Below, piece by piece: positions 15,984 through 26,861 of a stretch of 64,000 nt of DNA; positions within the stretch are counted from its first letter, which is position 1; each line of letters opens with the position of its first letter. The translations under genes and the position numbers were made by a program. The DNA comes from Fictibacillus marinisediminis (GTDB taxonomy: Bacteria > Bacillota > Bacilli > Bacillales > Fictibacillaceae): NCBI RefSeq assembly GCF_023149135.1, contig NZ_JAIWJX010000002.1:4030001-4094000 (forward strand), given 5' to 3'. The notes beneath the pieces were generated by a model. The model saw only the letters and a program-made list of their open reading frames with translations, made no database searches and was not told the origin of the DNA.

Positions 15984-17249
15984 TTATTTATCCATCTCTG
16001 CCTGGATGGCTTTTGCTGCACCATCAGCTGCCTGCTTTGGCGTTTTCTTGCCTTGCATCATTTCTTGAAGCTTCGCCTGAATCTGAGGCATCACCGACCG
16101 GGACACTGGATGAATGACTCCCGGTTTTGCATATTGCGCGTATTCCGTTAAAATCTTCATATCTTTGTCCCCATCATAGATGGAAGCTGCCGATTTTCTT
16201 GGCGGTACATACTTTGTCAGCTTATTGAAAGCTTCAAGGCTTTCGGTGCTTGTCATCGACTTTACAAGCTGTGCAGAAAGTTGTTTGTTCTTCGAGTTTC
16301 CGGATACAACGAACATCCCGGTCGTTCCAAAGGTCGCTGTTTTCGCCTCTTTGAGCGGCGATCCGATCGCATAGTCTTTAAAGCCTTTTTCCTTCATTGT
16401 TGCCAATGATGCACCCGTTCCCCAGTAAGCCAGCATTTTTCCTTCCAAAAAGAGCGGAAGATGATCTACCGTGTTGATAGAGTCTTTCGGAATCATTTTT
16501 TTCTGATACCAATTATTGACGAGCTCAAAGCCTTTTACGGCATCCGGTTTATTGATGGCTATTTTTCCGTCTTTCGTGATCACTTCTCCGCCTGCTTGCC
16601 ATACATAAGGGTACAGTGTTGCATTTGGCGTGTTGCCGCCTTCATAATTTCGGGCGTAATACCCTTTTTTCACTGCTTTTTCAGCCAGAGTATTAAATTC
16701 ATCCCATGTTTGCGGCAGCTTATTCGGATCTCCGCCAAGCTCTTTTAGAATTTTTGTATTATAAAAGTAGGTTTGCACCTCTTTTAGAAGAGGAAGACCG
16801 TACATTTTGTCCTTATACGTAACCGCTTCCAAAGACGTTTGATCAAAATCTTCTTTATTGTAGTCACCCAGCAGATCATCCAGCGGTGCAAGGACACCTT
16901 TATCCGCAAATTGCGCCATCATGTCCGGAATTAGGTAAAAGACATCTGGTCCCTGCTTGGCTGCCATTGCTGTGAGAATCTTTTGTTCCCGGTTCGCCCA
17001 AGGAATTTCCTCAAACTTTACGGTAACGTTTGGGTACTCCTTTTTAAACCTTTCTCCCATCCCCTTGAATACTTCATTCTGCTTGCCTTTCAGTTCATCA
17101 CTGACGTAAGGGTGAATCCAGACCGTAAGTGTAGCTTTTTGTTTCTTGTCCGTGCTGCCTCCCGATGCTGCCTCTTCGTTTGAACAGGCCGTAAAAGCAA
17201 AAAGTAAAAAGCATAAAAGAACAATGACCCCGCTTTTCCTCCAGAACAT
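15984..17249 (-). CDS. Sugar ABC transporter substrate-binding lipoprotein (COG1653 type)
   Basis: A 421-residue extracytoplasmic binding protein anchored by lipid. A lipoprotein signal peptide ends in the lipobox FTAC with Cys22. Features of the family include VWIHPYVSDE near the start, FEEIPWANREQKILTAMAAKQGPDVFYL and a C-terminal KSMTSTESLEAFNK. It is first in the minus-strand operon and has GGGAGG upstream of its ATG. A sigma-A-like promoter with a palindrome near the start site precedes it. The divergent GH84 enzyme hints at amino-sugar oligosaccharides as ligand; this is an inference. Confidence 0.88.
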   Translation of the reverse strand: MFWRKSGVIVLLCFLLFAFTACSNEEAASGGSTDKKQKATLTVWIHPYVSDELKGKQNEVFKGMGERFKKEYPNVTVKFEEIPWANREQKILTAMAAKQGPDVFYLIPDMMAQFADKGVLAPLDDLLGDYNKEDFDQTSLEAVTYKDKMYGLPLLKEVQTYFYNTKILKELGGDPNKLPQTWDEFNTLAEKAVKKGYYARNYEGGNTPNATLYPYVWQAGGEVITKDGKIAINKPDAVKGFELVNNWYQKKMIPKDSINTVDHLPLFLEGKMLAYWGTGASLATMKEKGFKDYAIGSPLKEAKTATFGTTGMFVVSGNSKNKQLSAQLVKSMTSTESLEAFNKLTKYVPPRKSAASIYDGDKDMKILTEYAQYAKPGVIHPVSRSVMPQIQAKLQEMMQGKKTPKQAADGAAKAIQAEMDK

Positions 17250-17643
17250 CTCAACATCCTCCCTTTTTCTTCTGGTTCATAACTGGTACTCGAGTTCAGA
17301 ATAAGGGACGACATTGCAAGTGTCAATCTATTCTGTATTTTTAGACAATTTAAGGACATAGATAAATATCCGGCAGTTCTTTCAGAAGAATAAGCAGCCT
17401 TTGATTTCTCGACATATTAAAGACATTGCCTGCCGGAGATTGAAAATAAGCTTAAATCCCTTGCTCCATCAGCTTTTTTCGGCCAAAAGACATTCATTCA
17501 TTTTTTTCTAACGAATGACTTGACTGAATTTTCTAAAATTATTATTGGAGGACAGAATAGTTTTATGTATGATTAATAACGAACCAGATATGACCCAACA
17601 AGTTGACTGCGGTGTTTAATTTTATGTAAGGAGGTATGCTCAT
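17250..17643. other. Divergent control region between the ABC operon and the propeller genes
   Basis: No gene is seen. The left end carries the ABC-operon promoter. A 7-bp inverted repeat (CCGGCAG at 17370, CTGCCGG at 17430) spans 67 bases in the middle. A plus-strand TTGACT at 17520 lies upstream of an AT-rich stretch but has no clear -10 partner. A strong AAGGAGG precedes the TTG start at 17644. Confidence 0.5.
17288..17326 (-). promoter_or_regulatory. Sigma-A promoter with start-site palindrome, sugar ABC operon
   Basis: On the minus strand TTGACA (17326-17321), a 17-base spacer and TATTCT (17303-17298). Two bases past the -10 lies the 8-bp palindrome ACTCGAGT (17295-17288), placed where a repressor would block initiation. 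The GntR-fusion protein is the obvious candidate binder (inference). Confidence 0.65.
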
Positions 17644-19628
17644 TTGAACAAGTGGTGCAAAGGAATCGTCTCCTGTTTTTTGCTGGCTGGCCTGCTGGCC
17701 GCTTCCTTTTCCATCCGGGCGGAAGCAGCCGGCAAGACAGAAAATCTTGGAACTGCTCATTACAACATCGGTATTCTCTCCAGTGCTTACGGTAAAGGAC
17801 CAAACGGAAAACAGGCAGTCTATGCTGCAGCAAATGGAGATCCTGCTGTGCTGAATATTATTAATCCTGTAAACGGAGAAATAATCGCAAACCATGCGTT
17901 GGACGGAGCCCCTTCAGCCTGGGGAATGGTCATTGATCCTAAAGGCAAGGTCTATATTGCCGGCGGGGCAAACTTGTACCGTTATGATCCAAAAACAGAT
18001 GCCGTCACCAACCTGGGAAGGCCGATCGCTTCTGAAACGTCTCTGTGGCGGCTGCAAACCGATCAGAAGGGCCGTATCTATGGGGGCACTTATCCGAACG
18101 GCAAGGTCTTCATGTACAATCCAAAAACGAATACGTTCAGAGACTATGGGCAGGTGGCTAAAGACCAGGGCTATACGCGAAGCATTGCTGTTTCAGGAAG
18201 GTATGTCTATGCAGGAACAGGTGTCAAGAAGGCCCAGCTCATACAGCTTGATCCTGGAACCGGTAAAAAACAGAGCATCCCGCTCCCTGAACCGTATACG
18301 AATCAGCAGGACGTGTACGACATTGATGCTGTCCGCCACATGCTGTTCGTCAGGGTCACTCCCGCTAACACTCTGCTGGTCTATGACTTGAAGCAGAAAA
18401 AATGGGTGGATGAAATAGAAAATGCAAAAGGCTCCAAAGTCTCCTCCCCTGATGCCAAAGGCCTTGTCTATTTCAATATTGGAGATGAACTGTATTCCTA
18501 CCGTTTGAAGGACAAAAAACTGGCAGCGACTGGATACAAGGAAAGCTGGAGCAATAAAGGCTTCGGTTGGGTGAACCTGGACGAACAAGGTTTTAAAGGA
18601 AAAAGCCTGATCAGCATGCGCTACAACGGAAGCTACTGGATCTTCAATCCGCAAACCGGAAAATCCAAGAGTATCGATTCTCAAATCGAAGGACAGCCCA
18701 TCCCCATCCAATCGATTGGGAGAGGACCTGACGGAAACATCTATACGAGTGGTTATTTAACCGGGGCTTCTCCAAGTATTCAGTGGATGATCATGAGTTT
18801 ACTAGATTCAAAGGCTTCGGTCAGGCAGAGAACATGATTTCAACAGACAGCTACCTCTATCTCGGTGTATATACGGGCGGAGTAATCTATCAATATGACC
18901 CCACTAAACCATACGACCATGACCCCGTTAATGTTCCAAAATCAACGAATCCGCGCGCTCTTTTTTCCTTAAAAAATGAAGGACAGGACCGTCCTTTTGG
19001 CTTTGCAAAAGGAGATGGAAAAGTCTTTATCGGCACCGTCCCTGACTATGGAAAACTTGGAGGGGCATTAACCGTCCTGGACGAAGCATCCGAAAAATAT
19101 GAAGTTCACAGAAACATCGTCAACAACCAGAGTGTCATCTCCCTCTCGTATAAAGACGGCCTCGTTTACGGAGGCACCAGTGTATCCGGCGGACTTGGTG
19201 TTACGCCTGCCGAATCAGAAGCAAAACTATTTGCATTTGACCCCAAAACCAGTGAAAAGCTGTTTGAAATCACACCACTTCCCGGTGAAAAAGCAATCAG
19301 CGCATTGGCATTTGACCAAGAAGGTTATCTGTGGGGCATGAGTCCGGGGAAAATTTTTAAATTTGATCCGCAGACCCAGAAGGTACTAGCGTCCAAGGAG
19401 TTATTTCCGTTCAGCTGGGACGGCTTCGGCCATTATTGGCGAGGAGCTTTCTTGGACCTGGATCCTGACGGCTGTTTTTATGGAACCACGCTCGGAAAGC
19501 TGTTTAAATTCGATCCCCGAACGTGGGAAACTGAAATTCTCGAAAGTGATGCCTCACTCTTTGCCAAAGATAAGAATGGAACTTTTTACTTTGCAAGAGG
19601 CACAGATTTGTATCGCTATACCCGATAA
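17644..19628 (+). pseudogene. Secreted beta-propeller protein, one-base frameshift
   Basis: Would encode about 661 residues but the frame breaks near 18785. The first part (17644-18783) has a signal peptide (KWCKGIVSCFLL..., cleavage near AEAAG) and propeller blades such as KVYIAGGANLYRYDPKT and RIYGGTYPNGKVFMYNPKT. The second part continues in the -1 frame with VYTGGVIYQYDPTKP. Alignment to its neighbour shows that one extra G (GG to GGG at 18785) restores the frame exactly. The start is TTG with AAGGAGG upstream. It may be a real mutation or a sequencing error. Function unknown; the YDPKT blades suggest a carbohydrate-related or lyase-like propeller, and its neighbours support glycan use. 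Confidence 0.75.
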
Positions 19629-19660
19629 ACGGTTAACGAACAACAAGGAGGAGAATTCTG

Positions 19661-22167
19661 TTGAAAAAATGGTTATCGTTCGGTTTATGCTTGGTTATTT
19701 TATGCTTTGCCAGTTTTGGATTCGGCCAGCAGGCTCTAGCTAAAAGTTCAGGAAAATTGGAAAAAACCTACTTTGGGGAGCCACAAAAGCTGACAGCGCC
19801 GCTGAATCAGGCGATCTCCATTTTTAATGGGGCAGTCGGCACTGAAGACGGGCACCGCGTCATGTATACGACGACCAAAGGATTTCCCGCCAAATTGAAT
19901 GTGCTGGATATTGAAGATTACAAATTGTTAAGAGTTATCGATCTCGAAGACTCTGAAAACTCATGGGCCCATGAAGTCACTCCAAACGGCGATCTGTATG
20001 TGGCTACTGAAGGCGGCGGAGCAAAATTATGGAAATATTCTCCTTCAACCAAACAGGCGAAGCTTGTCTATAAATTCCCGGGGAATCTTTTGCCTTTTCT
20101 ATCACGTCCAATGCAGAGGGCCAGGTGTTCGTCGGTACGTATCCCGGGGGCAAAGTTTTCAAATATGACCCGCTTACCTCTAAGGTAACCGACTACGGTC
20201 GAATGATTGGAGCTGTTTCCCAGGAATATATCCGGTCACTCGCCGTGATCGGCGACAACATTTATTCCGGCACAGGACACGGACAGATCGTGCGCTACAA
20301 CATGAAGACGGGAGAAAAAGAAGATATCGCCAAATCCATTAATGAACCCGGGCATATCTATGACCTTGAAAAAGTGGATGACCGCTATCTCTTCGCACGA
20401 TTCGAGCTTTCAAGCAACGGCTACATCTACGACACCCAGGAAAAGAAATGGCTGGACGTAACGGTACCAAACGTCCGCGGGCTGCATGTGGAAGAGCAAT
20501 CGCTCAACAACAAGATCTACTTTATGTCCACTGATAACAAACTGCGAACGGTCGACCTGTCCACTTTAAAAATTGAAGACACCGGGATTGAATATGAAAG
20601 CGGTTTCCGAGGGGTGGACTGGGTGGAGTTTAATACTCCCGAGCTTCCCGGAAAAAGCCTGGTTACCATTAACTTCAGCGGGTATGTAACGATCATCAAT
20701 CTTGAGACGAAAAAAGTGACAAGGCTGCCCTCTCTTGTTCAGTCCACTCCTACCGTGATGCAAGCCATTGAAAAAGGTCCCGATGGAAATTTCTACATCA
20801 GCGGCATGCAGACGGCCAAAGGTGCTCAATATAATCCCGTCACAGGAAAAGTGACTTCTTTCAACTTAGGCCAGGCAGACAGCATGGCTCCTTTGGGAGA
20901 TAAGATGCTGATGGGAGTATATCCTTCAGGAGACATCCGGGCTTATGATCCGGCACTCCCGCCATCTGACACGAACCCGGAAAAATTATTTGTTCTCGGA
21001 GAGTCTCAAAACAGAATCAAAACGATCTCATCAGGCGGAGGAAAAGCTTTCATCGGCAGCATTCCATTTTACGGCGAGCTTGGCGGGGCACTGACCGTCT
21101 ATGACCCGCAGGCTGAAGGTGAAAAATACAAAGTGTTCCGGAATGTCGTTCAAGACCAAAGTGTAGTGGGCCTTGCTTATAAAGACGGAAAGGTTTACGG
21201 CTCGACTTCCATTACTGGCGGCCTTGGCGCAGATCCTACCGCCGAAGAAGCGAAGATCTTTGTCTGGGATGTAAAAAACGAAAAGAAAATAAGTGAAATC
21301 TCACTGAACGTCGAGGGAATTGAAAAGCCTAATCTCATTGGAGAACTGTCCATCGGTCCCGACGGGCTTTTATGGGGAGCGGTCAAAAATGCCATATTCG
21401 CTCTTGATCCAGAGACCTTAAACGTCGTAAAAAGCAAGAAGATTTATCCAGATGGCGTCCTTCCTGCAGACGCTTGGGGATCCATCGATCTCAAATGGTC
21501 AAATGGCCTGCTGTATGCCGATTTTACAGGTGGAAATCTGACAGCCATCGATCCGAAGACACTCGACAGCAAGAAAATTACCAATGCCTATTCCTTTTCC
21601 ATCGGTGATGACGGAGATATCTACTATTCTCTTGGCTCCAACCGCACCCTGCTCTATAAGATTGAAGTAGATCCAATTTCAAAAATAAAACCTATTCATA
21701 TTACGAACAGCAGTTTTGAGATGCCGCTCATGAACGGCACCGTCCCAGGCTGGACATCGATGTTTGCAGCCGATTCTGAAGTTCAGTACAGCCTTTCCGG
21801 CGAACAGTACAGCAAAGGCATACAAAGCCTGAAGCTCGTGGATGCTTCTCACAAAAAATCAGTCGCCCTCATGAGTACTCCGGTTAAAGTCAACCCTGGG
21901 GATGTCCTGAAAGCAGAGACCCGGCTTTATTTAAAAGAAGGCCTTTCAAGCCTGATGCTTCGCTATTTTGACAGTAATGGAAAAGAGATCTCCTCCACGC
22001 CCGTTCATACTGAAGCCGGATACAACAGCTGGCAGCCGGTCACCATCACGGCAAAGGCTCCAGAGCGGGCCACTTCTGCAAAAGTTCTTGCTTATTCAAC
22101 AGCATACGCGACAACAACTTCTTACTACGATAACGTCAAGCTTTCCAAATTAATCTTAAAGAAATAG
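19661..22167 (+). pseudogene. Secreted beta-propeller with C-terminal carbohydrate-binding-like domain, one-base frameshift
   Basis: Paralogue of the preceding gene, about 835 residues if intact. A signal peptide (KKWLSFGLCLVILCFASFGFG, seen in two halves around Cys residues) is followed by propeller blades like VFVGTYPGGKVFKYDPLT and GELGGALTVYDPQAEGEKY. From about 21700 it ends in a ~150-residue jelly-roll-like domain (ITNSSFEMP...GTVPGWT...SYYDNVKLSKL) typical of carbohydrate-binding modules. The frame shifts by -1 in CCCGGGG at 20077-20083; adding one G restores PGESFAFSITSNAEGQVF. The start is TTG with AAGGAGG. The gap to the previous gene is 32 bases, so one operon with the GH84 gene is likely. 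Confidence 0.75.
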
Positions 22168-22206
22168 GACGAAGAGTAAATTTACCATGTAAAGGAGCGG
22201 CTCAGC

Positions 22207-24102
22207 ATGCCAAATAAAATGCCGGAGAACTATAGGGAATCCATCCGTGTTTCCCCTGTGCCTCAATCCATAGAAATAAGAGACGATGGTTTTCCATTGA
22301 CTCCGATCGTTTGGCTGGTAACCGAAGCCAAAACACCTGCTTCTGCTATGCGGGAAGTAGAGAAAGCTCTCTATCATGCCGGAGTCAAAGAGATTGAAAT
22401 ACGGTCAAATTTCCGTGAAATAGAGGCTGCCATGGTTCCTGTCGTCATCTACCTTGGAGAACTTGCTGAAGATGAAGCTGCTTCTAAAGCACTGGTTGGT
22501 CTCCACGTCGATCCGCATAAGAATCTTCAGGCGGAAGGGTATGTGATCGCATCCGGAACTTCGCCTGCAGGGACGAACCAGATTATTCTGGCAGGTGTGG
22601 ATGAAGCAGGAACCTTTTATGCAGCCCAGACGTTCAGACAGCTCCTCACCATAGAAAATAAAGCGGCATGGATGCCGTCAGTCATCATCCATGATTGGCC
22701 ATCCATGCCGATTCGGGGAGCTATCGAGGGTTTTTATGGCCCTCCCTGGTCCCATCAGGACAGATTGAGCCAGCTTACTTTTTACAGTGAACATAAGATG
22801 AACGCCTATATATACGCTCCTAAGGATGATCCGTACCATCGTGAAAAATGGCGGGACCCCTATCCTGAAAGTAAGATGGATGAGATCCGGGAGCTCGTTG
22901 ATACTGCCAAAAGAAACCACATCACCTTCACCTTTGCCATCTCACCAGGAAATACGATTGCTTTTTCAAATGATGCTGATTTTCAAGACTTGCTGAACAA
23001 GGCACAAGCGGTATGGGACATCGGGGTACGCTCGTTTGCACTCTATCTTGATGATATTGATCCCGCGCTTCGTTCATCACAGGACCAGGAAACGTTTGGC
23101 GGTGATCAGCATCCTCCTGCCGCTGCCCAGGCTTTTCTATTGAACCGTTTTAATGATGAATTTATTAAGAAACACCCGGAGGCTTTACCTTTGATTACAG
23201 TACCTACGGAATATCATGAAGAAAATACTTCTCCTTATCGGGAACGGTTTGCCGGGCTCGTCCAGCATGATATTATCGTACAGTGGACAGGAATCGGTAT
23301 CGTTGCTCCGGTCATTCCAGCGAAAGATGCCCGTTATATCCATGGGATCTTTCAGCATCCGCTGTTGATCTGGGATAACTATCCCGTTAATGATATTGAC
23401 CGCAACCGTCTATTCCTGGCTCCGTTATATGGAAGAGAAGCAGAGTTATGTAAAGAAGAATCCATAATTGGCATCACCGCCAATCCCATGAACGAGGCAG
23501 AAGCTTCCAAGATTCCTTTGTTCACGATTGCAGACTATATGTGGAACGCATTAAACTATCAACCAGATCATTCTTTGGAGAGAAGCGTCAAGGAATTTGC
23601 CGGTAAAGCTTCAGACGCATTGAAGCTTTTCGTTGAAAGCTGTTATGCTACCATCCTTAACAACCATGCAGAACCGCTTTCTATTCGTTTACAGCTTTTA
23701 ATGGATAATTTCTGGAGGGCTAAAGAAACGGAGTCAATGAAAACAGGTGGAGACCCTCTTTTACAGCAGTTTTATGCGATGAAAGAAGCACCTTCCCAGT
23801 TGAAAAGAAAACTTGAGAATCAAAATTTCCTTAAGGAGACTGAGCCCTATCTTTTAAAGCTTGCCTTGTACGGAGCAGCTGGCGAAGCCGCCGTACGAAT
23901 GCTTTTAATGGAAGAAGCACGTAATGCCAACGAGGCACAAGCGCAACGCAATATACTGGAAGGCTTAATGGAAAAAATAAAAAATATTCCTCAAAAATTA
24001 AGCATCAGTGTCATGGATCCCTTTCTCCACCGCGCTTTATTCGGACCTGATTTCCCCCAAAATTCCGCTATGGGGGACTCAGCCTCTGAAACTCTTTCTT
24101 AA
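22207..24102 (+). CDS. GH84 beta-N-acetylglucosaminidase (NagJ/O-GlcNAcase type)
   Basis: Glycoside hydrolase family 84 enzyme, 631 residues, which removes beta-linked GlcNAc through a substrate-assisted mechanism. An N-terminal GH20b-like alpha/beta domain (~10-160) precedes the barrel. Hallmarks are RGAIEGFYGPPWSHQDRL and MNAYIYAPKDDPYHREKWR, and the catalytic Asp pair is in ALYLDDIDP (~282-283). ISPGN, VQWTG and LIWDNYPVNDI complete the active site. Unlike clostridial NagJ it has no signal peptide and no extra modules, so it looks cytosolic and would cut imported oligosaccharides. It follows the propeller genes by 39 bases and is divergent to the ABC transporter. Confidence 0.9.
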   Translation: MPNKMPENYRESIRVSPVPQSIEIRDDGFPLTPIVWLVTEAKTPASAMREVEKALYHAGVKEIEIRSNFREIEAAMVPVVIYLGELAEDEAASKALVGLHVDPHKNLQAEGYVIASGTSPAGTNQIILAGVDEAGTFYAAQTFRQLLTIENKAAWMPSVIIHDWPSMPIRGAIEGFYGPPWSHQDRLSQLTFYSEHKMNAYIYAPKDDPYHREKWRDPYPESKMDEIRELVDTAKRNHITFTFAISPGNTIAFSNDADFQDLLNKAQAVWDIGVRSFALYLDDIDPALRSSQDQETFGGDQHPPAAAQAFLLNRFNDEFIKKHPEALPLITVPTEYHEENTSPYRERFAGLVQHDIIVQWTGIGIVAPVIPAKDARYIHGIFQHPLLIWDNYPVNDIDRNRLFLAPLYGREAELCKEESIIGITANPMNEAEASKIPLFTIADYMWNALNYQPDHSLERSVKEFAGKASDALKLFVESCYATILNNHAEPLSIRLQLLMDNFWRAKETESMKTGGDPLLQQFYAMKEAPSQLKRKLENQNFLKETEPYLLKLALYGAAGEAAVRMLLMEEARNANEAQAQRNILEGLMEKIKNIPQKLSISVMDPFLHRALFGPDFPQNSAMGDSASETLS

Positions 24103-24107
24103 ACATC

Positions 24108-24147
24108 AAAAAACCCCTGTTCGGCCACCAGGCAGAACAGGGGGTTT
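24108..24147. terminator. Bidirectional terminator between GH84 and the subtilase
   Basis: ACCCCTGTTC pairs with GAACAGGGGT-type sequence around an 11-base loop, flanked by A's on the left and T's on the right. It serves both convergent genes. Confidence 0.85.
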
Positions 24148-24158
24148 TCATGTTTTTG

Positions 24159-26861
24159 TTACTTCACTGTCACTTTCACGGCTTTGCTTTCGCGTTTAGC
24201 GGCATCCGTCACGGTTACGGAAAGGACAGTGCCTTTCTTTTGTTTCTTGATGCTGGCTTTGAAGGTTCCTTTTGCGCTTACTTTTGCAGAAGAGATGACC
24301 TTTTGGGCTTTGTCTTTCACTTTAATCGTTCCGTTGGCTACTGCTTTGCCCGTTACTGCGGTGGATTTCGTCGTTACTTTATCCACTTTTGGCATATCAG
24401 GAGCCGGAGCTTTTCCTACCACTGCTTTCAGGGCTGTTTTTTCAGACCCTGAAGCGTTGGAAATCTCAACGTGGAGCACTTGGCCTGCTTTTTGAACCGG
24501 AATTTTAACGGCATATGTTCCTAAGGCGGGTACCGTTGTTATTCCAAGCACTTTCTTGCCGTTCTTCACGGTAACTTTAGAGCCTTTCGCTGCGATACCT
24601 GAAAGGGTGTTCAGATTATCAAGAACCGGGTTCACTTTTGCGTTGAGTTTAACCGCACTAAGTGCACTGAATGCATCCAGTCTTCCCCATCCTGATGCTT
24701 CATCATAGCCTGGAACCGGTTTTGGTCCTTCTTCATATTGGTCATCCGGCTTATCGACTTCACCAAAGGCAATGTCATCCGCACTCTGTGTTAGAACTCT
24801 TTCAATATCTTTTGCTTTTAAGCGCGGGTTCTCAGACAGCAAGAGCCCTGCAACCGCTGCAACGTGCGGTGTGGCCATGGACGTTCCTGACATATACGTG
24901 ACGTTTCCGTTTGGCACAAGACTTGGGATATTGGAGCCCGGTGCTACGAGATCAAGTCCTTTGCCATAGTTGGAATAGTCGCCCACAACATCCATATCAT
25001 TTGTTGCGCCAACACCGATCGCGTATTTCGAAGAACCTGGATAGCCGACCATGGAATCGCCGTCGTTTCCAGTCGCTGCAACAATGGTCGCACCTTTGTC
25101 AGAAGCATATTTCATCGCATATTCAAGCACACGGCTGTATTCGCCGCCAAGGCTAAGGTTGATGACCTTTGCCCCTTTATCTGCCGCGTATTTAATTCCC
25201 TTTGCGATCTGTTCGGTATCCCCGGAGCCAGAAGCGTCAAGAACTTTAACCGGAAGAATTTGTGCGTTCTGATTGATTCCTGCCATGGAGTAGCCATTGT
25301 CTGCGGCTGCAGCGATGATGCCGGACACGTGAGTACCATGGCCCATATCATCCAACGGAGCCTCACCAGATGTGACAAAATTTTTCCCGAGGTCAACACG
25401 TACTTTGTCTTTCAAATCAGCGAGGGTATAATCTACCCCGGTATCAACAACCGCGATCAGTGAGCTGTTCAGGTTTGATTGATCCGCGAGCTTTTTCATC
25501 GGTTCAAAATTGATGTCTGCTCCTGCAGCACCTTCATTTTTCCCTGTATTCTTCAGTGACCATTGATCGTTGTACTGAACATCATTGGACATGGAGTGAT
25601 AATGCTGAACAGGTTCAACAAATTCTACGCCCGGCAGCTTTGCAAGCTTTTCCGCTGCTGCTTTTACTGACGCTGCTCCACTTTTTGATGTGGCGCTGTA
25701 TTTGCCTGAATCATCTGCTCCATCCACGTGCACCACGTACATGCTGCCAAGAATTTTATCTTCGGATTTGAATGCCGATTTTGCAGCTGATTCGATGCCA
25801 TAGGTTTGAAGCTTGTTGTTTATTGACTTGCTGGTATAGCCGTCTTTCATTTTAACAATAAGTTTGCTGGACATTTCTTTCGTGCTTTGCGGAACGAGTT
25901 CTGCTTTTCCTAAAAGATCAGAAAGTCTCTCGCCTGCAAGCGAAGAAACGCCTACCTGCTTCCCGATTTTTTCGATATCGTCCTTATAAGCATCAGGTGA
26001 GGCTTTCAGCACAATATCATAAAGTTCCTTGATCGAGTTCTGGTCTTTGCTGGAGAGGACATACGTGCTTTGTGCACCGTTCTCTGCCAGTTCATTAAAT
26101 AAAGGTTTTAGAGCGACAAGATTGTTGAACACATCTTGGCGAAGATCCTTGCTGAACACCATCTTTCCTACGAGGAATGGTGCGGTATTGTAATAGAGGG
26201 AGGAAAGAGATCTGCCTTCCTCAGTCTTTGACAGCAAGCCGTCCCGCAGCTGGCGAAGCTGAGTTAAAAGCTCTTTTCCAGATTTCTGCTGGCCGGCACT
26301 CATTTCTACCGGGCATTCTTCTTCCCCAGCTGACTCAACGGATGGCGGAAGTTTTTCGCCTTTATAGCCGAGCGTGTAATTTGCTTTTTTCGGCTCAGCA
26401 GAAGCCGGCGGATCCTCAGGTGTTTCGGTATCTTCACCGAGGTATTCCACCTTTATGTAATAAGGTCCCTGCCATGCATACGGCACGTCCAGTTTTACCG
26501 GTTTATCAGGTGTTTCGGTCGTTGTAAAGCCGCGATACATGCTAAATGTTTCATCATTTCCTGCTTTTTCAATGCTTGGATATACGGAAATGTTTAAATT
26601 TGCATCACTAGTTAATGAGATTCGCATATGAGAATCTTTTTGAATATCCTCTTGATTCGGTGTAATCTTGTACCATTGTGTTTGTTCAGGCTGGTCGAAC
26701 GTTCCATCCACCGTTTGATCCTTCTCGAGCGGTGCCGCTTTTTCAAGGGACGAGCCGCCTTCTGCCTTCGCTACACGTGCTGCCGCTGGTGAAAACATGC
26801 CTGCGATCAGTGCAAATACGAGCAATAAGGCCGTCATACTCGATGTCTTTCTCATTCTCAT
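24159..26861 (-). CDS. Large secreted subtilisin-family (S8) serine protease with Ig-like C-terminus
   Basis: A 900-residue exported protease. A signal peptide (MRMRKTSSMTALLLVFALIAG, split by its core, cleavage near AKA) is followed by a PPC-like beta domain (GTFDQPEQTQWYKITP) and a ~250-residue linker/propeptide region with an I9-like end (AEKLAKLPGVEFVEPVQHYH). The catalytic triad is intact: Asp in AVVDTGVDYTL (~470), His in GHGTHVSGI (~505) and Ser in SGTSMATPHVAA (~659). The tail has two Big_6-like Ig modules (VTVKNGKKVLG; ITGKAV-like TVTGKAVANGTIKVKD). The start is ATG 26861 with AAGGAGG; the upstream frame lacks a site. Probably wall-associated or released. Confidence 0.88.
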   Translation of the reverse strand: MRMRKTSSMTALLLVFALIAGMFSPAAARVAKAEGGSSLEKAAPLEKDQTVDGTFDQPEQTQWYKITPNQEDIQKDSHMRISLTSDANLNISVYPSIEKAGNDETFSMYRGFTTTETPDKPVKLDVPYAWQGPYYIKVEYLGEDTETPEDPPASAEPKKANYTLGYKGEKLPPSVESAGEEECPVEMSAGQQKSGKELLTQLRQLRDGLLSKTEEGRSLSSLYYNTAPFLVGKMVFSKDLRQDVFNNLVALKPLFNELAENGAQSTYVLSSKDQNSIKELYDIVLKASPDAYKDDIEKIGKQVGVSSLAGERLSDLLGKAELVPQSTKEMSSKLIVKMKDGYTSKSINNKLQTYGIESAAKSAFKSEDKILGSMYVVHVDGADDSGKYSATSKSGAASVKAAAEKLAKLPGVEFVEPVQHYHSMSNDVQYNDQWSLKNTGKNEGAAGADINFEPMKKLADQSNLNSSLIAVVDTGVDYTLADLKDKVRVDLGKNFVTSGEAPLDDMGHGTHVSGIIAAAADNGYSMAGINQNAQILPVKVLDASGSGDTEQIAKGIKYAADKGAKVINLSLGGEYSRVLEYAMKYASDKGATIVAATGNDGDSMVGYPGSSKYAIGVGATNDMDVVGDYSNYGKGLDLVAPGSNIPSLVPNGNVTYMSGTSMATPHVAAVAGLLLSENPRLKAKDIERVLTQSADDIAFGEVDKPDDQYEEGPKPVPGYDEASGWGRLDAFSALSAVKLNAKVNPVLDNLNTLSGIAAKGSKVTVKNGKKVLGITTVPALGTYAVKIPVQKAGQVLHVEISNASGSEKTALKAVVGKAPAPDMPKVDKVTTKSTAVTGKAVANGTIKVKDKAQKVISSAKVSAKGTFKASIKKQKKGTVLSVTVTDAAKRESKAVKVTVK

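Noticed and set aside
18700..18850. Programmed -1 frameshift in the first propeller gene
   Set aside because: No slippery X XXY YYZ heptamer and no stable downstream pseudoknot are evident; a missing G explains the break and gives exact alignment to the paralogue.
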